Positions 1 through 8,247 of a DNA stretch of 64,000 nucleotides are shown piece after piece. The notes beneath the pieces were generated by a model. That model did no database searches, was not told the DNA's origin, and was given only the letters and a program-made list of their open reading frames with translations. A program made the position numbers and the translations under genes. Numbering within the stretch: the first letter of the stretch is position 1; every line of letters begins with the position of its first letter. This DNA comes from SHAN690 sp040221375 (GTDB taxonomy: Bacteria > Bacteroidota > Bacteroidia > Flavobacteriales_G > Salibacteraceae), in contig JAVKEP010000006.1 in the NCBI GenBank assembly GCA_040221375.1, forward strand, positions 3,006 through 67,005, in the 5' to 3' direction.

Positions 1-260
1 GCACCGTAACACAATCCTTTAGCAAGGCTTACTCCAATGCGGAGGCCGGTATAACTCCCAGGTCCTCGGCTTACTGCAATGGCTTCTAAATCACCCGTTG
101 TTACCGAATGCCTCTGAAGGACCTTCTCCACAAACACCGCCAAGTTCTCAGCGTGCGAATACCCATCGTTGCTTTCTTCTTCGGCCAGGACCACGTCGTC
201 GTTCGCCAGAGCGACGGAACAAGCTGTGGTAGTAGATTCGATGTTCAGAATTAGTGACAT
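1..260 (-). CDS. tsaB: TsaB, tRNA N6-threonylcarbamoyladenosine synthesis protein (3' part missing)
   Basis: The gene begins at an ATG whose complement lies at 258-260 and runs off the left edge, so about 86 N-terminal residues are visible. They read MSLILNIESTTTACSVAL at the start, the ASKHA-fold N-terminus of TsaB/YeaZ, and further on carry SRGPGSYTGLRIG, the most conserved motif of the family. TsaB is the non-catalytic partner of TsaD in t6A37 modification of ANN-decoding tRNAs in the cytoplasm. It starts 41 nt after the TolC-like gene stops and no promoter is visible between them, so cotranscription is likely. Only the truncation by the window is unusual. Confidence 0.93.
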   Translation of the reverse strand, partial: MSLILNIESTTTACSVALANDDVVLAEEESNDGYSHAENLAVFVEKVLQRHSVTTGDLEAIAVSRGPGSYTGLRIGVSLAKGLCYG

Positions 261-301
261 GGGTCAATGAATTGGCAGAAGGATTCGATCACAAATTCCA
301 C

Positions 302-1717
302 TTATTGGACGAACCCGAGGGGTTTACCCATGTAGAAATCGAGCACCTTGGTTTTAAAAACGTAGTCGTACATCGTACGCGCAACTTCAGCTTCTGCTTG
401 TCTCAAGTTATTCTTCGAATTGTTGAATTCAACTACGTTGGAGGCTCCTGCTTCGAATCGCTTTTCTGCAAACTCAAACGCCGTAGTTGCTGACCTCAAT
501 GCCGCACGATTGGCCTTGTAGAGCTCCTTGGCGGCCAAGGCATCCGTTCTGGCAGATTCTATCCGCTGTCGCAATCCTAGTTTCTCTTGTTCCAGTTGCA
601 GTTCAGCAATGGTGCGATTCACTTCCGCTTGTTTCACTTGATTCTTAACGGCATATCGATTGAATATGGGCACATTAAGGCTGAGCCCAACGAATTGGTT
701 GAAATTATCGTTCAGCTGCGTTCCAAACGGAACTTTTGTCAAGGTTGCATCAAATGTAGGCGTCAACACGCTTTCACCGCTTGAGGTATATCCTATCTGC
801 TCTTCACCCGTGAGCATTACGCTTTCCACGGTGGTTCTCAAGCCTGAATAACCCGACCCAATCGAGCCACTCAAGGTAAGCGAAGGATAGTAGCCACTTT
901 TTACCGACTGAAGTTGTCGGTCCCAGCTAAGTAGCGAATACTCCGCGCTCTTGATCTCGGGCATTGCCGTCTCGGCGTAGCTGTACACGATGGAGGCCTT
1001 CTCCAACCTTATGGTGCTGTCCGCTTCAATGTCAGGTTTCACCAAAACAAGCGATTCGTCGGCAGGAATCATCATGATCTGCTTGAGCTGCAGTTGTGCC
1101 AATTGATAGTCATTTCGGCGTTGGGTAAGGGTAGAACGATCCCGGCTCAACTGGGACTCTAATTCGTACTGAACTCCAATATTCGAAGCCCCGGCATCCA
1201 CCAGCTTTCGAACTCGGTCCAGTTGGTTGGTTGAAATCATCACTTGTTGCTCCGCCGAAACGATCAATTCCTCAACCAAGAGCACCTGTAAGAAGGCAGC
1301 CGATACTGAAAGCGCAATGTTATTCTTCTGGGTTTCAAGGTCGTACTTAACCGATTCAAGCCCCGCTTCTTGCGATTTGATGTTCTGGTAATTCTGCAAT
1401 CCGTTGAAGAGCGTAACGCTGGACGACAACCCGAATGAATTGCTCTGTACGCGGGTGGTTGCAAACAAGTTGGTAAACGGGTCGATCCGTTGACCCCAGT
1501 TGTAATTATGAGAGGCAAATCCATTTACGTTGGGCAAAACATTCGCCTTTGCGTTCTTTAATTGAGACTCGTTGGCCTCAATCGACAGCTCGTTTTGCTT
1601 CACCTGCAGGTTATTCGCCCACGCCTGTTCAACGCATTGCTGTAAGGTCAAGGTCTCTTGAGCATTGGCGGCGAAGATGCTACTCAAGAAGGCGATGCTA
1701 AAAAAGAGGTTCCTCAT
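302..1717 (-). CDS. TolC-family outer membrane efflux/secretion channel
   Basis: The 471-residue protein starts with a clear signal peptide (MRNLFFSIAFLSSIFAANAQ) followed by the TolC repeat pattern LTLQQCVEQAW and long amphipathic helices, which occurs twice as expected for the OEP fold. Length matches the family (about 420-500). TolC-type trimers span the outer membrane and periplasm and serve RND, ABC or MFS exporters. No adaptor or pump gene lies next to it here, so the partner is unknown. The start ATG lies exactly 4 nt after a TACATTTG element, which suggests a leaderless transcript. tsaB follows on the same strand. Confidence 0.92.
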   Translation of the reverse strand: MRNLFFSIAFLSSIFAANAQETLTLQQCVEQAWANNLQVKQNELSIEANESQLKNAKANVLPNVNGFASHNYNWGQRIDPFTNLFATTRVQSNSFGLSSSVTLFNGLQNYQNIKSQEAGLESVKYDLETQKNNIALSVSAAFLQVLLVEELIVSAEQQVMISTNQLDRVRKLVDAGASNIGVQYELESQLSRDRSTLTQRRNDYQLAQLQLKQIMMIPADESLVLVKPDIEADSTIRLEKASIVYSYAETAMPEIKSAEYSLLSWDRQLQSVKSGYYPSLTLSGSIGSGYSGLRTTVESVMLTGEEQIGYTSSGESVLTPTFDATLTKVPFGTQLNDNFNQFVGLSLNVPIFNRYAVKNQVKQAEVNRTIAELQLEQEKLGLRQRIESARTDALAAKELYKANRAALRSATTAFEFAEKRFEAGASNVVEFNNSKNNLRQAEAEVARTMYDYVFKTKVLDFYMGKPLGFVQ

Positions 1718-1721
1718 GCTA

Positions 1722-1729
1722 CAAATGTA
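1722..1729 (-). promoter_or_regulatory. -7 promoter element of the TolC-family gene
   Basis: On the minus strand the sequence is TACATTTG, a perfect match to the Bacteroidota -7 consensus TAnnTTTG. Only four bases (TAGC) separate it from the start codon at 1717, so the transcript would begin at or next to the ATG. I see no good -33 TTG at the usual spacing. Confidence 0.55.
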
Positions 1730-1802
1730 TATACGCTTTCAGGTGGTATGTCTGAAATGAGATGAGCGGTACGAAATGGTGATAAACGAGCGCGGGAGCG
1801 CA

Positions 1803-2039
1803 TTAATCCTCGTTCTCAGCGTTATTGCTGTTCAATTTTCGAAAAAGCAATATTCCCATAAAGACGAGCAGTGCATAAGGAATTCCCATGAGATAAAGTA
1901 TTCCTGCGTTCAAACCTTCTGCGAGTTCACTTCCAGATTTCTGACTGGATTCCACCACTGCGCTGCACATGCTGCATTGCGCCTCCGCACCAAGCACAAT
2001 GGCGAACAAAGCAATCGCTAGGAGGAAGAATTTTTTCAT
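1803..2039 (-). CDS. Small exported single-TM protein with a CxxC motif
   Basis: From the ATG at 2039 the product has 78 residues: a signal peptide (MKKFFLLAIALFAIVLGAEA), then CSMC (Cys22, Cys25) right after the likely cleavage site, a short polar helix, one transmembrane segment (about 49-67) and an acidic tail. An upstream in-frame ATG at 2069 would put ten extra residues before the signal peptide, so I prefer the inner start; a TACCTTCG element at 2047-2054 supports that. It lies directly downstream of DUF420 and SCO genes. I do not recognise a named family. A metal or redox role in oxidase assembly is inferred only from the CxxC and the neighbours. Confidence 0.75.
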   Translation of the reverse strand: MKKFFLLAIALFAIVLGAEAQCSMCSAVVESSQKSGSELAEGLNAGILYLMGIPYALLVFMGILLFRKLNSNNAENED

Positions 2040-2073
2040 TTCGAAACGAAGGTAATATCCAATCGGCATTTGC

Positions 2074-2601
2074 TCAATAATACGGTGAAATCATCAGGTA
2101 AACAATTACACCGGTGACAGATACATAGAGCCAGAGGGGAAGCGCAATCCGGGCAATTTTTTTGTGCTTATCAAATCGTTCGCTCAGTGCCCGACTGAAC
2201 GAAATCAAGACCAAAGGGACGATAACAATGGCTAGAACAATGTGCGTCAACAAGATGAAGAAATAGACATACCGGATGATTCCTTCGCCACCGTACGATG
2301 TGCTTTCGTGTGTAGTGTGATACAGAACATAACTCATCAGGAATAGCGCACTCAATAGAACCGCAGATGTCATTGCAATTTGATGGCTCTTCTTTTTCCC
2401 TTGCTTGATCAACCAAAACCCAGCCACCAATAAGAGGCTTACTGTAGCGTTGATGGAGGCATTTAAGGCGGGGAGGAAATCCAATGGCGCTCCGCTCCAA
2501 GCAAATTTAGGCGTGATATAAATGGCACCAACTGCGACGGTCAGCACAGCGGCCACGGTGTAAATGAGTCGGTTGGATTTCACTTCTTTACTTCTTTCCA
2601 T
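2074..2601 (-). CDS. DUF420 membrane protein, probable oxidase assembly factor
   Basis: The 175-residue protein has four or five predicted transmembrane helices and histidines at membrane edges (YHTTHES around residue 95, LLTHIV near 119), the pattern of the DUF420 family. In Bacteroidota and Firmicutes this family sits beside cytochrome oxidase and SCO genes and is linked to oxidase biogenesis. The start overlaps the end of the SCO gene by 22 nt, so the two are probably translated from one message. The exact function is not established. Confidence 0.85.
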   Translation of the reverse strand: MERSKEVKSNRLIYTVAAVLTVAVGAIYITPKFAWSGAPLDFLPALNASINATVSLLLVAGFWLIKQGKKKSHQIAMTSAVLLSALFLMSYVLYHTTHESTSYGGEGIIRYVYFFILLTHIVLAIVIVPLVLISFSRALSERFDKHKKIARIALPLWLYVSVTGVIVYLMISPYY

Positions 2602-3230
2602 GGCATGAAAGGTTCTTTCATTATCAGTTTAATCGCATCCTCCAATTTTCGATTTTCCTTGTGAATTCTGGAGTCGAAATACGCGCGGATGATGCCTTGT
2701 TGATCTAATAAAACAAAATCTTTCCCAGGAAGGTCTTCTAGGGTAGCTACGTTTCCGGGTTGAACGAAAACGTAGTCAAGAAATGCCGTGAGTTCCATTT
2801 CGTCTTCGGCAGTGACAAAGTACCAGTTGTCCATCTCTGGTAAATGTGCTTTTTGAAGTTGTTTGAGTTCCTCTACCGTTACCTCGCTCCTCCGACCGAT
2901 GCTTAGGACCACCCATTTTTCCCGTTCAGGAACTTCGTTGAGGTAATTGACCAAGGTCACGCCCTTCTTACCGCACGCCTCGTCGCAAGGAACATCAATA
3001 ACGTCAATTACCACAGGTTTCCCTCTGAAATCATCCATGTGCATCACGTCTCCGTTTTGGTTAGTGAAAACAATGTCAGGAACAGGAACGTAGCTCGTAT
3101 CTCCGAGTTCATTCACCTTGAAATCGCCAAAAGACCCGATCTTTTCTACATGGTGTTCACCGAGCGAGAACAGCAAATAGATGATCGATGGAAAAAGTAA
3201 AATCAAAAGTAGAATGAATCCCTTGCGCAT
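2580..3230 (-). CDS. SCO1/SenC family protein, oxidase CuA assembly (atypical)
   Basis: The 216-residue protein has one N-terminal membrane anchor (about residues 4-23) and a thioredoxin-like periplasmic domain. The copper/redox motif CxxxC is present as CDEAC (Cys82, Cys86) after VVIDVIDVP. SCO proteins deliver copper to, or reduce, the CuA site of cytochrome oxidase subunit II. The third ligand, a His normally just before the FVLxDxxG strand, is not seen: the segment reads LPGKDFVLLD. It may therefore act as a thiol reductase rather than a copper chaperone (inference). A terminator at 3239-3272 separates it from the upstream subunit genes. Confidence 0.85.
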   Translation of the reverse strand: MRKGFILLLILLFPSIIYLLFSLGEHHVEKIGSFGDFKVNELGDTSYVPVPDIVFTNQNGDVMHMDDFRGKPVVIDVIDVPCDEACGKKGVTLVNYLNEVPEREKWVVLSIGRRSEVTVEELKQLQKAHLPEMDNWYFVTAEDEMELTAFLDYVFVQPGNVATLEDLPGKDFVLLDQQGIIRAYFDSRIHKENRKLEDAIKLIMKEPFMPWKEVKK

Positions 3231-3238
3231 ATCCGGTC

Positions 3239-3272
3239 ATAAAAAAGGCCTTTGAATAACACTCAAAGGCCT
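3239..3272 (-). terminator. Intrinsic terminator between oxidase subunit IV and SCO genes
   Basis: The inverted repeat AGGCCTTTGA / TCAAAGGCCT (10 bp, 7 nt loop) is followed on the minus strand by a run of six T. It lies after the stop codon of the subunit IV gene and just before the SCO start, so it ends or attenuates transcription of the cyoE-subunit III-III-IV unit. Confidence 0.85.
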
Positions 3273-3296
3273 CCATTTGTTATTTCAATCTTGAAA

Positions 3297-3680
3297 TTAA
3301 AGCCATCCAAGGAGTGCCTTCACGTCATAGATAAAGGTAGATTCGACGAGTAAAATGAATAGCAAGTATGCAATGAAGATTCCGTATGGCAGCAAGATGA
3401 CATTGCGCAGTGACTTACGTTCATCACCCAAGTGCATAAAAATCATTACAATGTAGCCTGCCTTGATCAAGGTCAACACGATGTATGCGTATTTGATAAA
3501 CTCCCATGCCGTAGCGCTGCTATCGAACCACGCTTTCCAATACACTCCTACGATAACCTCAACGGTGGTAATAACACTCAGAATCAAGGTTACGAATAAG
3601 ATGTTCTTTCTGATCTTCTTACCCTCTTCCTCACTGTGGTGAGCGTGAAGTGAGTATTCTATGATGTCGTCTCTTTCCAT
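3297..3680 (-). CDS. Cytochrome c oxidase subunit IV (prokaryotic type)
   Basis: The 127-residue protein has a polar histidine-rich N-terminus and three transmembrane helices (about 28-48, 63-80, 94-115), with IVMIFMHLGDERKSL in the second loop as in CyoD/COX4_pro subunits. The subunit stabilises the heme-copper oxidase complex in the inner membrane and has no catalytic role. It follows two subunit III genes at 25 nt spacing and ends at a terminator. Subunits I and II are not in the window. Confidence 0.88.
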   Translation of the reverse strand: MERDDIIEYSLHAHHSEEEGKKIRKNILFVTLILSVITTVEVIVGVYWKAWFDSSATAWEFIKYAYIVLTLIKAGYIVMIFMHLGDERKSLRNVILLPYGIFIAYLLFILLVESTFIYDVKALLGWL

Positions 3681-3705
3681 GTCTTGCGTAGGTTGAAGTT
3701 AAGGA

Positions 3706-4398
3706 TTAGATCAAGTAAAAGAAGGTAAATACAAAGACCCAAACGAGGTCAACGAAGTGCCAATAGAGCCCGACCTTCTCAACCATTTCATAGTGGCCGC
3801 GCTTATCATACCATCCCTGAATGGAGCGAATCAATACAATCAAATTCAGAATGACTCCGGAGAGTACATGTGAGCCATGAAAACCGGTAATGAAAAAGAA
3901 GAAATCTGCGTACAGTTGTGGACCATAAGGATTGGATGCCAGCGATGCATTGTCAGCAGCTGTTTCCCAGAGCCCGTCAGGACCGGAGATAAATGTGTAC
4001 CATTCCCAAGCCTGAGACCCAAGGAAAATAGCCCCTCCAACAACGGTCAGCGCGAGCCATTTGACGACTCCTTTTTTGTCCATTCGGTGTCCAGCCTCAA
4101 CGGCCAATACCATTGTTACCGAACTAATGATCAGAATAAAGGTCATCAACGCAACGTACAATAGCGGTAGGTGTGCGTGCGTGAATGGAAAGTGGAAGAA
4201 AATCTCTTCGGTAATGGGCCATGCATCGGCCAAGTGGTGACGTTGAAATGCCAATGCGGAGAGGAAACCTCCGAATGTGAGCGCATCTGAGATGAGGAAG
4301 AACCACATCATCATCTTACCATAACTCACACTGAATGGCGAGCGTCCTCCTCCCCAGAGTTCCGACTTGTCAATAGCTTGTGTTGCTTCTCCTGCCAT
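3706..4398 (-). CDS. Cytochrome c oxidase subunit III (copy 2)
   Basis: The 230-residue membrane protein carries the subunit III signature FHGSHVLSGVI and ends in a final helix after YWHFVDLVWVFVF, typical of COX3. It has the five-helix form lacking the two first helices of mitochondrial subunit III. Subunit III supports proton uptake and stability of the aa3-type oxidase. A different subunit III gene lies immediately upstream in the operon; Bacteroidota commonly carry this pair. Confidence 0.93.
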   Translation of the reverse strand: MAGEATQAIDKSELWGGGRSPFSVSYGKMMMWFFLISDALTFGGFLSALAFQRHHLADAWPITEEIFFHFPFTHAHLPLLYVALMTFILIISSVTMVLAVEAGHRMDKKGVVKWLALTVVGGAIFLGSQAWEWYTFISGPDGLWETAADNASLASNPYGPQLYADFFFFITGFHGSHVLSGVILNLIVLIRSIQGWYDKRGHYEMVEKVGLYWHFVDLVWVFVFTFFYLI

Positions 4399-4439
4399 GA
4401 TTGGGTTTAAAAAATGTTAGTAGGATTTCGGATGCAATG

Positions 4440-5024
4440 TTAACGAATAAAGACTAAAAATAGCAGCAAGTAAATCCAAAGGATATCAAGAAAATGCCAG
4501 TAGGTGGCCACTACACCAATTCCTGTGTGGTCCGTCGCTGAATATTTTTTCATGATCGCCTTCACCGATGTAAAGACCAATGCGATCAAGCCGCCGGCTA
4601 AATGCGCTAGATGCAGCCCTGATAATGTGTAAAGAAACGAACCCGCTGGATTGCTCTCTCGGCCAGCAAAAAACACCCCGGCATCCACCAGTTCACCCCA
4701 GGCTGAAAACTGAAGCCACGCAAACGCGATGCCCAGCCCAAGGGTTGAAAGCAGCATCCATGTGGTGAAACTTGTGTTGCCTTTGGCAATCGCCCATTGT
4801 GCCAATCCCATCGTAAAGCTGCTGATGACGATCACGATCGTGCTGATGTAAAACGTATAGGGAAGGTCAAAGTACAACCAGTTTCCTTCTGCCTGCCGAA
4901 CCACATAGGCGCTCGTTAGCCCTGCGAACAGCATGATGATTCCAACGATTCCAACCCACATCATCGGCTGTGCGGTTTTGGCCCTCGTTATTCTCGTTTC
5001 TTCTTGCGTGATGTATGTTTCCAT
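4440..5024 (-). CDS. Cytochrome c oxidase subunit III (copy 1)
   Basis: The 194-residue protein shows LSGLHLAHLAGGLIALVF and the closing motif YWHFLDILWIYLLLFL, both hallmarks of COX3, with five predicted transmembrane helices. It is shorter than and clearly diverged from the second subunit III (3706-4398), so the pair is an old paralogy rather than a recent duplication. It starts 9 nt after heme O synthase stops, consistent with one operon for oxidase subunits and heme processing. Confidence 0.92.
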   Translation of the reverse strand: METYITQEETRITRAKTAQPMMWVGIVGIIMLFAGLTSAYVVRQAEGNWLYFDLPYTFYISTIVIVISSFTMGLAQWAIAKGNTSFTTWMLLSTLGLGIAFAWLQFSAWGELVDAGVFFAGRESNPAGSFLYTLSGLHLAHLAGGLIALVFTSVKAIMKKYSATDHTGIGVVATYWHFLDILWIYLLLFLVFIR

Positions 5025-5033
5025 CTTCCTTGT

Positions 5034-5918
5034 TTAAATCAGGTATAACAACTGTACGATTGGTAGGTAAACAAATGAAGCGAACATGAGTTTAAGCGCG
5101 GCCGAATCCGACTTCAAATAAAACAAGCGGATGGCGTACCACGTGAAGCCCAACCCCGTCAAGGCTACCAAAAACATCACAAAGGCAGAGCCCGTCGTGA
5201 AGATGATTGGAAACAAGCTAATGGGCACCAAAAAGATGGTGTAGATCAATATATAAAACGCAGAAGTGGAGCTCTTTCCTGAGGCCGAAGGCATGAGTCG
5301 AAATCCTGCGCGTGTGTAATCGTCATCGGCCTTCCAAGCAATGGCCCAAAAATGTGGAAACTGCCAAATAAACTGTGTCGCGAACAACACCCCTGGAATC
5401 AATCCGAAATCATTGGTAGCCGCAACATATCCCAACATCGGGGGAATCGCTCCGGGAAAAGCACCGACAAATACTGCGATGGGTCCTTTACGCTTAAGCG
5501 GTGTGTACACGGCGACGTATAAGATCAGCGCCAAGGTCCCAAGCAATCCAGAGAGCGGATTCAACCCGAACCAGAGAATAGCGACCCCAACAACGCCGAG
5601 CAAGCACGCGAGCATAAACGCTTCGCTGCTCTCCATGCGTCCATCCGGTATGGGTCGGTCTGCGGTACGCTTCATAAGCTTATCCAAATCACGTTCGATG
5701 ATTTGGTTGAAGGCATTGGATGACCCGGTGACCATAAACCCTCCGATGATAAGGTAAAGAATATCTATCCAGACCGTTTCAGCAACGTCAAGCGCAAAGA
5801 AATATCCGGTAAGTGCGCTGAATACTACCAGGGAAGCCAGTCTCATCTTCGTGAGCTGTGCATAGTCGGTAATTTTAGCCTTGAGGCTTACGGATATGGA
5901 TGCAGAACGCGCTTTCAT
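5034..5918 (-). CDS. cyoE: Protoheme IX farnesyltransferase (heme O synthase)
   Basis: The 294-residue UbiA-superfamily enzyme converts heme b to heme O by adding a farnesyl group, the step before heme A in aa3 oxidases. Both Mg-prenyl-diphosphate motifs are visible: NAFNQIIERDLDKLMKRT with the usual RPIPDGRM after it, and WKADDDYTRAGFRLMP. Seven to nine transmembrane segments fit the family. It is the first gene of the unit cyoE-III-III-IV. A TACATTTG element lies 10 nt upstream of the start. Confidence 0.96.
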   Translation of the reverse strand: MKARSASISVSLKAKITDYAQLTKMRLASLVVFSALTGYFFALDVAETVWIDILYLIIGGFMVTGSSNAFNQIIERDLDKLMKRTADRPIPDGRMESSEAFMLACLLGVVGVAILWFGLNPLSGLLGTLALILYVAVYTPLKRKGPIAVFVGAFPGAIPPMLGYVAATNDFGLIPGVLFATQFIWQFPHFWAIAWKADDDYTRAGFRLMPSASGKSSTSAFYILIYTIFLVPISLFPIIFTTGSAFVMFLVALTGLGFTWYAIRLFYLKSDSAALKLMFASFVYLPIVQLLYLI

Positions 5919-5928
5919 TCAGGAGGTG

Positions 5929-5936
5929 CAAATGTA
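5929..5936 (-). promoter_or_regulatory. -7 promoter element of the cyoE operon
   Basis: TACATTTG on the minus strand, a perfect TAnnTTTG, 10 nt before the cyoE ATG. No clear -33 TTG is seen at 17-23 nt. The intergenic gap is shared with the divergent GldL/GldM-like gene. Confidence 0.5.
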
Positions 5937-6012
5937 TTCAGCGTCTCCAAAATGCCACGCAGATTGTTTCTAAATTTCGGGCATCTTCGTGCCGGACCTA
6001 AAACATGACATT

Positions 6013-7047
6013 ATGGATAAAGCCACGAGAATCATTGGCTACATGGGGTTGATTCCCTTGCTGATTGGAAGTTTGTTCAAGATTCAGCACTGGCCCTTCG
6101 CCGGAATATTGATTGTTCTATCCGTCAGTTTGCTGGTCATGGTCTTTATGCCGATGTACATCATTCATCGAATTACACGACGTACATCCACATTGGCGAT
6201 GATTGAGGGCGTCATGATGGGAGTCACCGGCATGTTCGTTCTATTAGGCATGATGTTCAAAATCCAGCATTGGCCTGGTGGAGGAGTGCTTTTGATTGTT
6301 GGCAATACTCTACTGGCATTTACCTTGGGAATCATGATTCTAAGGGCCATTGTAGCCAAGGAGTACAAACAAAACTGGCAAATGCTCGGTTTGATGTTCG
6401 CCGTGACGATGGTATTCTTTGGTTGGTCTTTGGATTGGAGTCGCGACTTTCTGGTTTCAATTCAACACAACGATGCACTGATTCAACGCAACCATGACGT
6501 TGTAATGAAATCGAATCTGGAGCTCAAGCAAATGCATGCTCAAACAGATTCAACATCTGAAACACTGAGCGCAATCTCCGAGCGATCTCTTGCTATGAAG
6601 AACTACATATCGGAGCTTCAAAACCTCATCATTACCGCCTGCCTCGGTCAAAACTCAAGCACAGAGACACAAGCCTTGGCTAGCGATGTAAAGGCCATCG
6701 ACAACTATGACATTCCCACCTACATCTTGATTGGTTACGACCCCAGCTCTCCGAGCCAAGACGACTACTCGGCCTATACGCTCCGGCTCAAATTGACCGA
6801 ATTTGCGACAGAGATGAAAGCTTTATCGCAAAAGCAAGAGACCCAAACGATGATCGACTCATTGTACTCTTTCACGGATCACGAGTCCAACGGCATCGTT
6901 TACTCGTGGGAAATGATGCACTTTTACCACGCTTCGTATGCCAGTGTAATGCAATCACTCAACACCCTGCAATTGAGCGTTGCCCTGACTGAAAACCGAC
7001 TTTTGCATGAGCGAATGCAGGCATATTCGGTCGGTAAAACTGATTGA
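6013..7047 (+). CDS. GldL/GldM-like fusion membrane protein (no prefix domain)
   Basis: From the ATG at 6013 the protein has 344 residues (a GTG at 5989 would add eight). Residues 1-50 and 62-112 are two GldL-like helix pairs, each with an FKIQHWP motif (22-28 and 82-88). A fifth helix (about 122-140) leads into a periplasmic part with a coiled coil (about 150-205), the stretch DIPTYILIG, and a C-terminus with MMHFYHASYASVMQSLNTLQ, which resembles the first periplasmic domain of GldM. GldL and GldM normally form the proton-driven T9SS/gliding motor as separate proteins. Here the helices after FKIQHWP carry no acidic residue, so a motor role is doubtful. The protein at 20090-21361 shares this architecture. 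hemW overlaps its stop codon. Confidence 0.75.
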   Translation: MDKATRIIGYMGLIPLLIGSLFKIQHWPFAGILIVLSVSLLVMVFMPMYIIHRITRRTSTLAMIEGVMMGVTGMFVLLGMMFKIQHWPGGGVLLIVGNTLLAFTLGIMILRAIVAKEYKQNWQMLGLMFAVTMVFFGWSLDWSRDFLVSIQHNDALIQRNHDVVMKSNLELKQMHAQTDSTSETLSAISERSLAMKNYISELQNLIITACLGQNSSTETQALASDVKAIDNYDIPTYILIGYDPSSPSQDDYSAYTLRLKLTEFATEMKALSQKQETQTMIDSLYSFTDHESNGIVYSWEMMHFYHASYASVMQSLNTLQLSVALTENRLLHERMQAYSVGKTD

Positions 7048-8171
7048 TGTCTAGCATTTACGTCCATATCCCTTTTTGCAAGCAGGCTTGCACCTATTGC
7101 GACTTCCATTTTTCTACGAATCAAGCATTGCGCGGGAAACTTGTGCGGTCTTTGCTGCAGGAAATTGATTTGCGATGCCATGAGTTGAGCGGACCCATTG
7201 AGTCCGTTTATTTCGGAGGGGGTTCACCATCGATTTTAAGCGAAGAAGAACTCGCTAGCATTTTTGAAAAACTGCACCAAAGATTTGACCTAGGACAAGT
7301 CAAAGAGGTGACCCTAGAATCGAATCCGGACGATCATACGGATGCAAACCTCAAACTTTGGCGTTCGTTGGGAATTGATCGCTTGAGCATTGGGATTCAA
7401 AGCTTTTTAGAGCGTGATCTGCAGATGATGAACCGCGCGCACAATGCTGCTGAAGCTGAAGCGTGCATTCGCGCAGCAAGGGAAGCAGGATTCAAAAGTT
7501 TGACCATCGACCTCATCTACGGCATTCCAGGCCAGACCATGGAGCAATGGCAGAGCAACGTTCAAAAGGCGATTCTGCTCAATCCCGATCACATCAGCGC
7601 ATATTGCCTAACCATTGAAGAGCGAACCGCATTGCACCATTTGGTGACCAAAGGAAAAATCACAGAGAAGGAAGATGGTGCGATCGAACGAGAATACCTC
7701 TTCTTACATAGAAAACTAGAAGACGTTGGATGGCAACATTACGAAATATCCAACTTTGGAAAGAGTGGTAAACGCGCCGTTCACAACAGCAATTATTGGT
7801 CGGGAAAGGCCTATTTAGGCATCGGTCCAGCCGCTCATTCCTTTGACGGAGTGAATAAAAGGAGATGGAATGTCTCCAATAATCCAGCATACATCCGAGC
7901 GCTCGAAAAGGGTGAAGGCTATTGGGAAGAAGAAGTGCTCACTGACCGAGATCGCAGCAATGAATTACTCATGACGGGGTTGAGGCGTTCGGTTGGAGTC
8001 GACTTAAGTCTCCTGCCCGACGCGCATGGCGAGGCCATCCTCCAAGCGGCGGATTCGTTACAAGGAGTGTTAGGTGAAGCACTCCGAAATCAGCGAGGCA
8101 TTCTCAGCATCGAGCCCACCAAGTGGCTGTTGGCGGATGCAGTCATCCGAGAATTGATGATGGATTCGTAG
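7047..8171 (+). CDS. hemW: HemW-type radical SAM protein (heme chaperone)
   Basis: The 374-residue protein begins MSSIYVHIPFCKQACTYCDFHF; the CxxxCxxC cluster (Cys11, Cys15, Cys18) binds the 4Fe-4S/SAM centre. YFGGGSPS, IDLIYGIPGQT and the HNSNYW region are typical of HemW. The family was long annotated as oxygen-independent coproporphyrinogen III oxidase, but HemW lacks the extra N-terminal features of HemN and acts as a heme-binding chaperone. The ATG overlaps the preceding TGA by 1 nt, so translational coupling is likely. Confidence 0.9.
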   Translation: MSSIYVHIPFCKQACTYCDFHFSTNQALRGKLVRSLLQEIDLRCHELSGPIESVYFGGGSPSILSEEELASIFEKLHQRFDLGQVKEVTLESNPDDHTDANLKLWRSLGIDRLSIGIQSFLERDLQMMNRAHNAAEAEACIRAAREAGFKSLTIDLIYGIPGQTMEQWQSNVQKAILLNPDHISAYCLTIEERTALHHLVTKGKITEKEDGAIEREYLFLHRKLEDVGWQHYEISNFGKSGKRAVHNSNYWSGKAYLGIGPAAHSFDGVNKRRWNVSNNPAYIRALEKGEGYWEEEVLTDRDRSNELLMTGLRRSVGVDLSLLPDAHGEAILQAADSLQGVLGEALRNQRGILSIEPTKWLLADAVIRELMMDS

Positions 8172-8247
8172 GTCAATTGATTCGACCTCCTCACTTCCTA
8201 TTTTCACCATCACTGAAGGAATCTTACTTTTCGCCAAACTTGATCGC

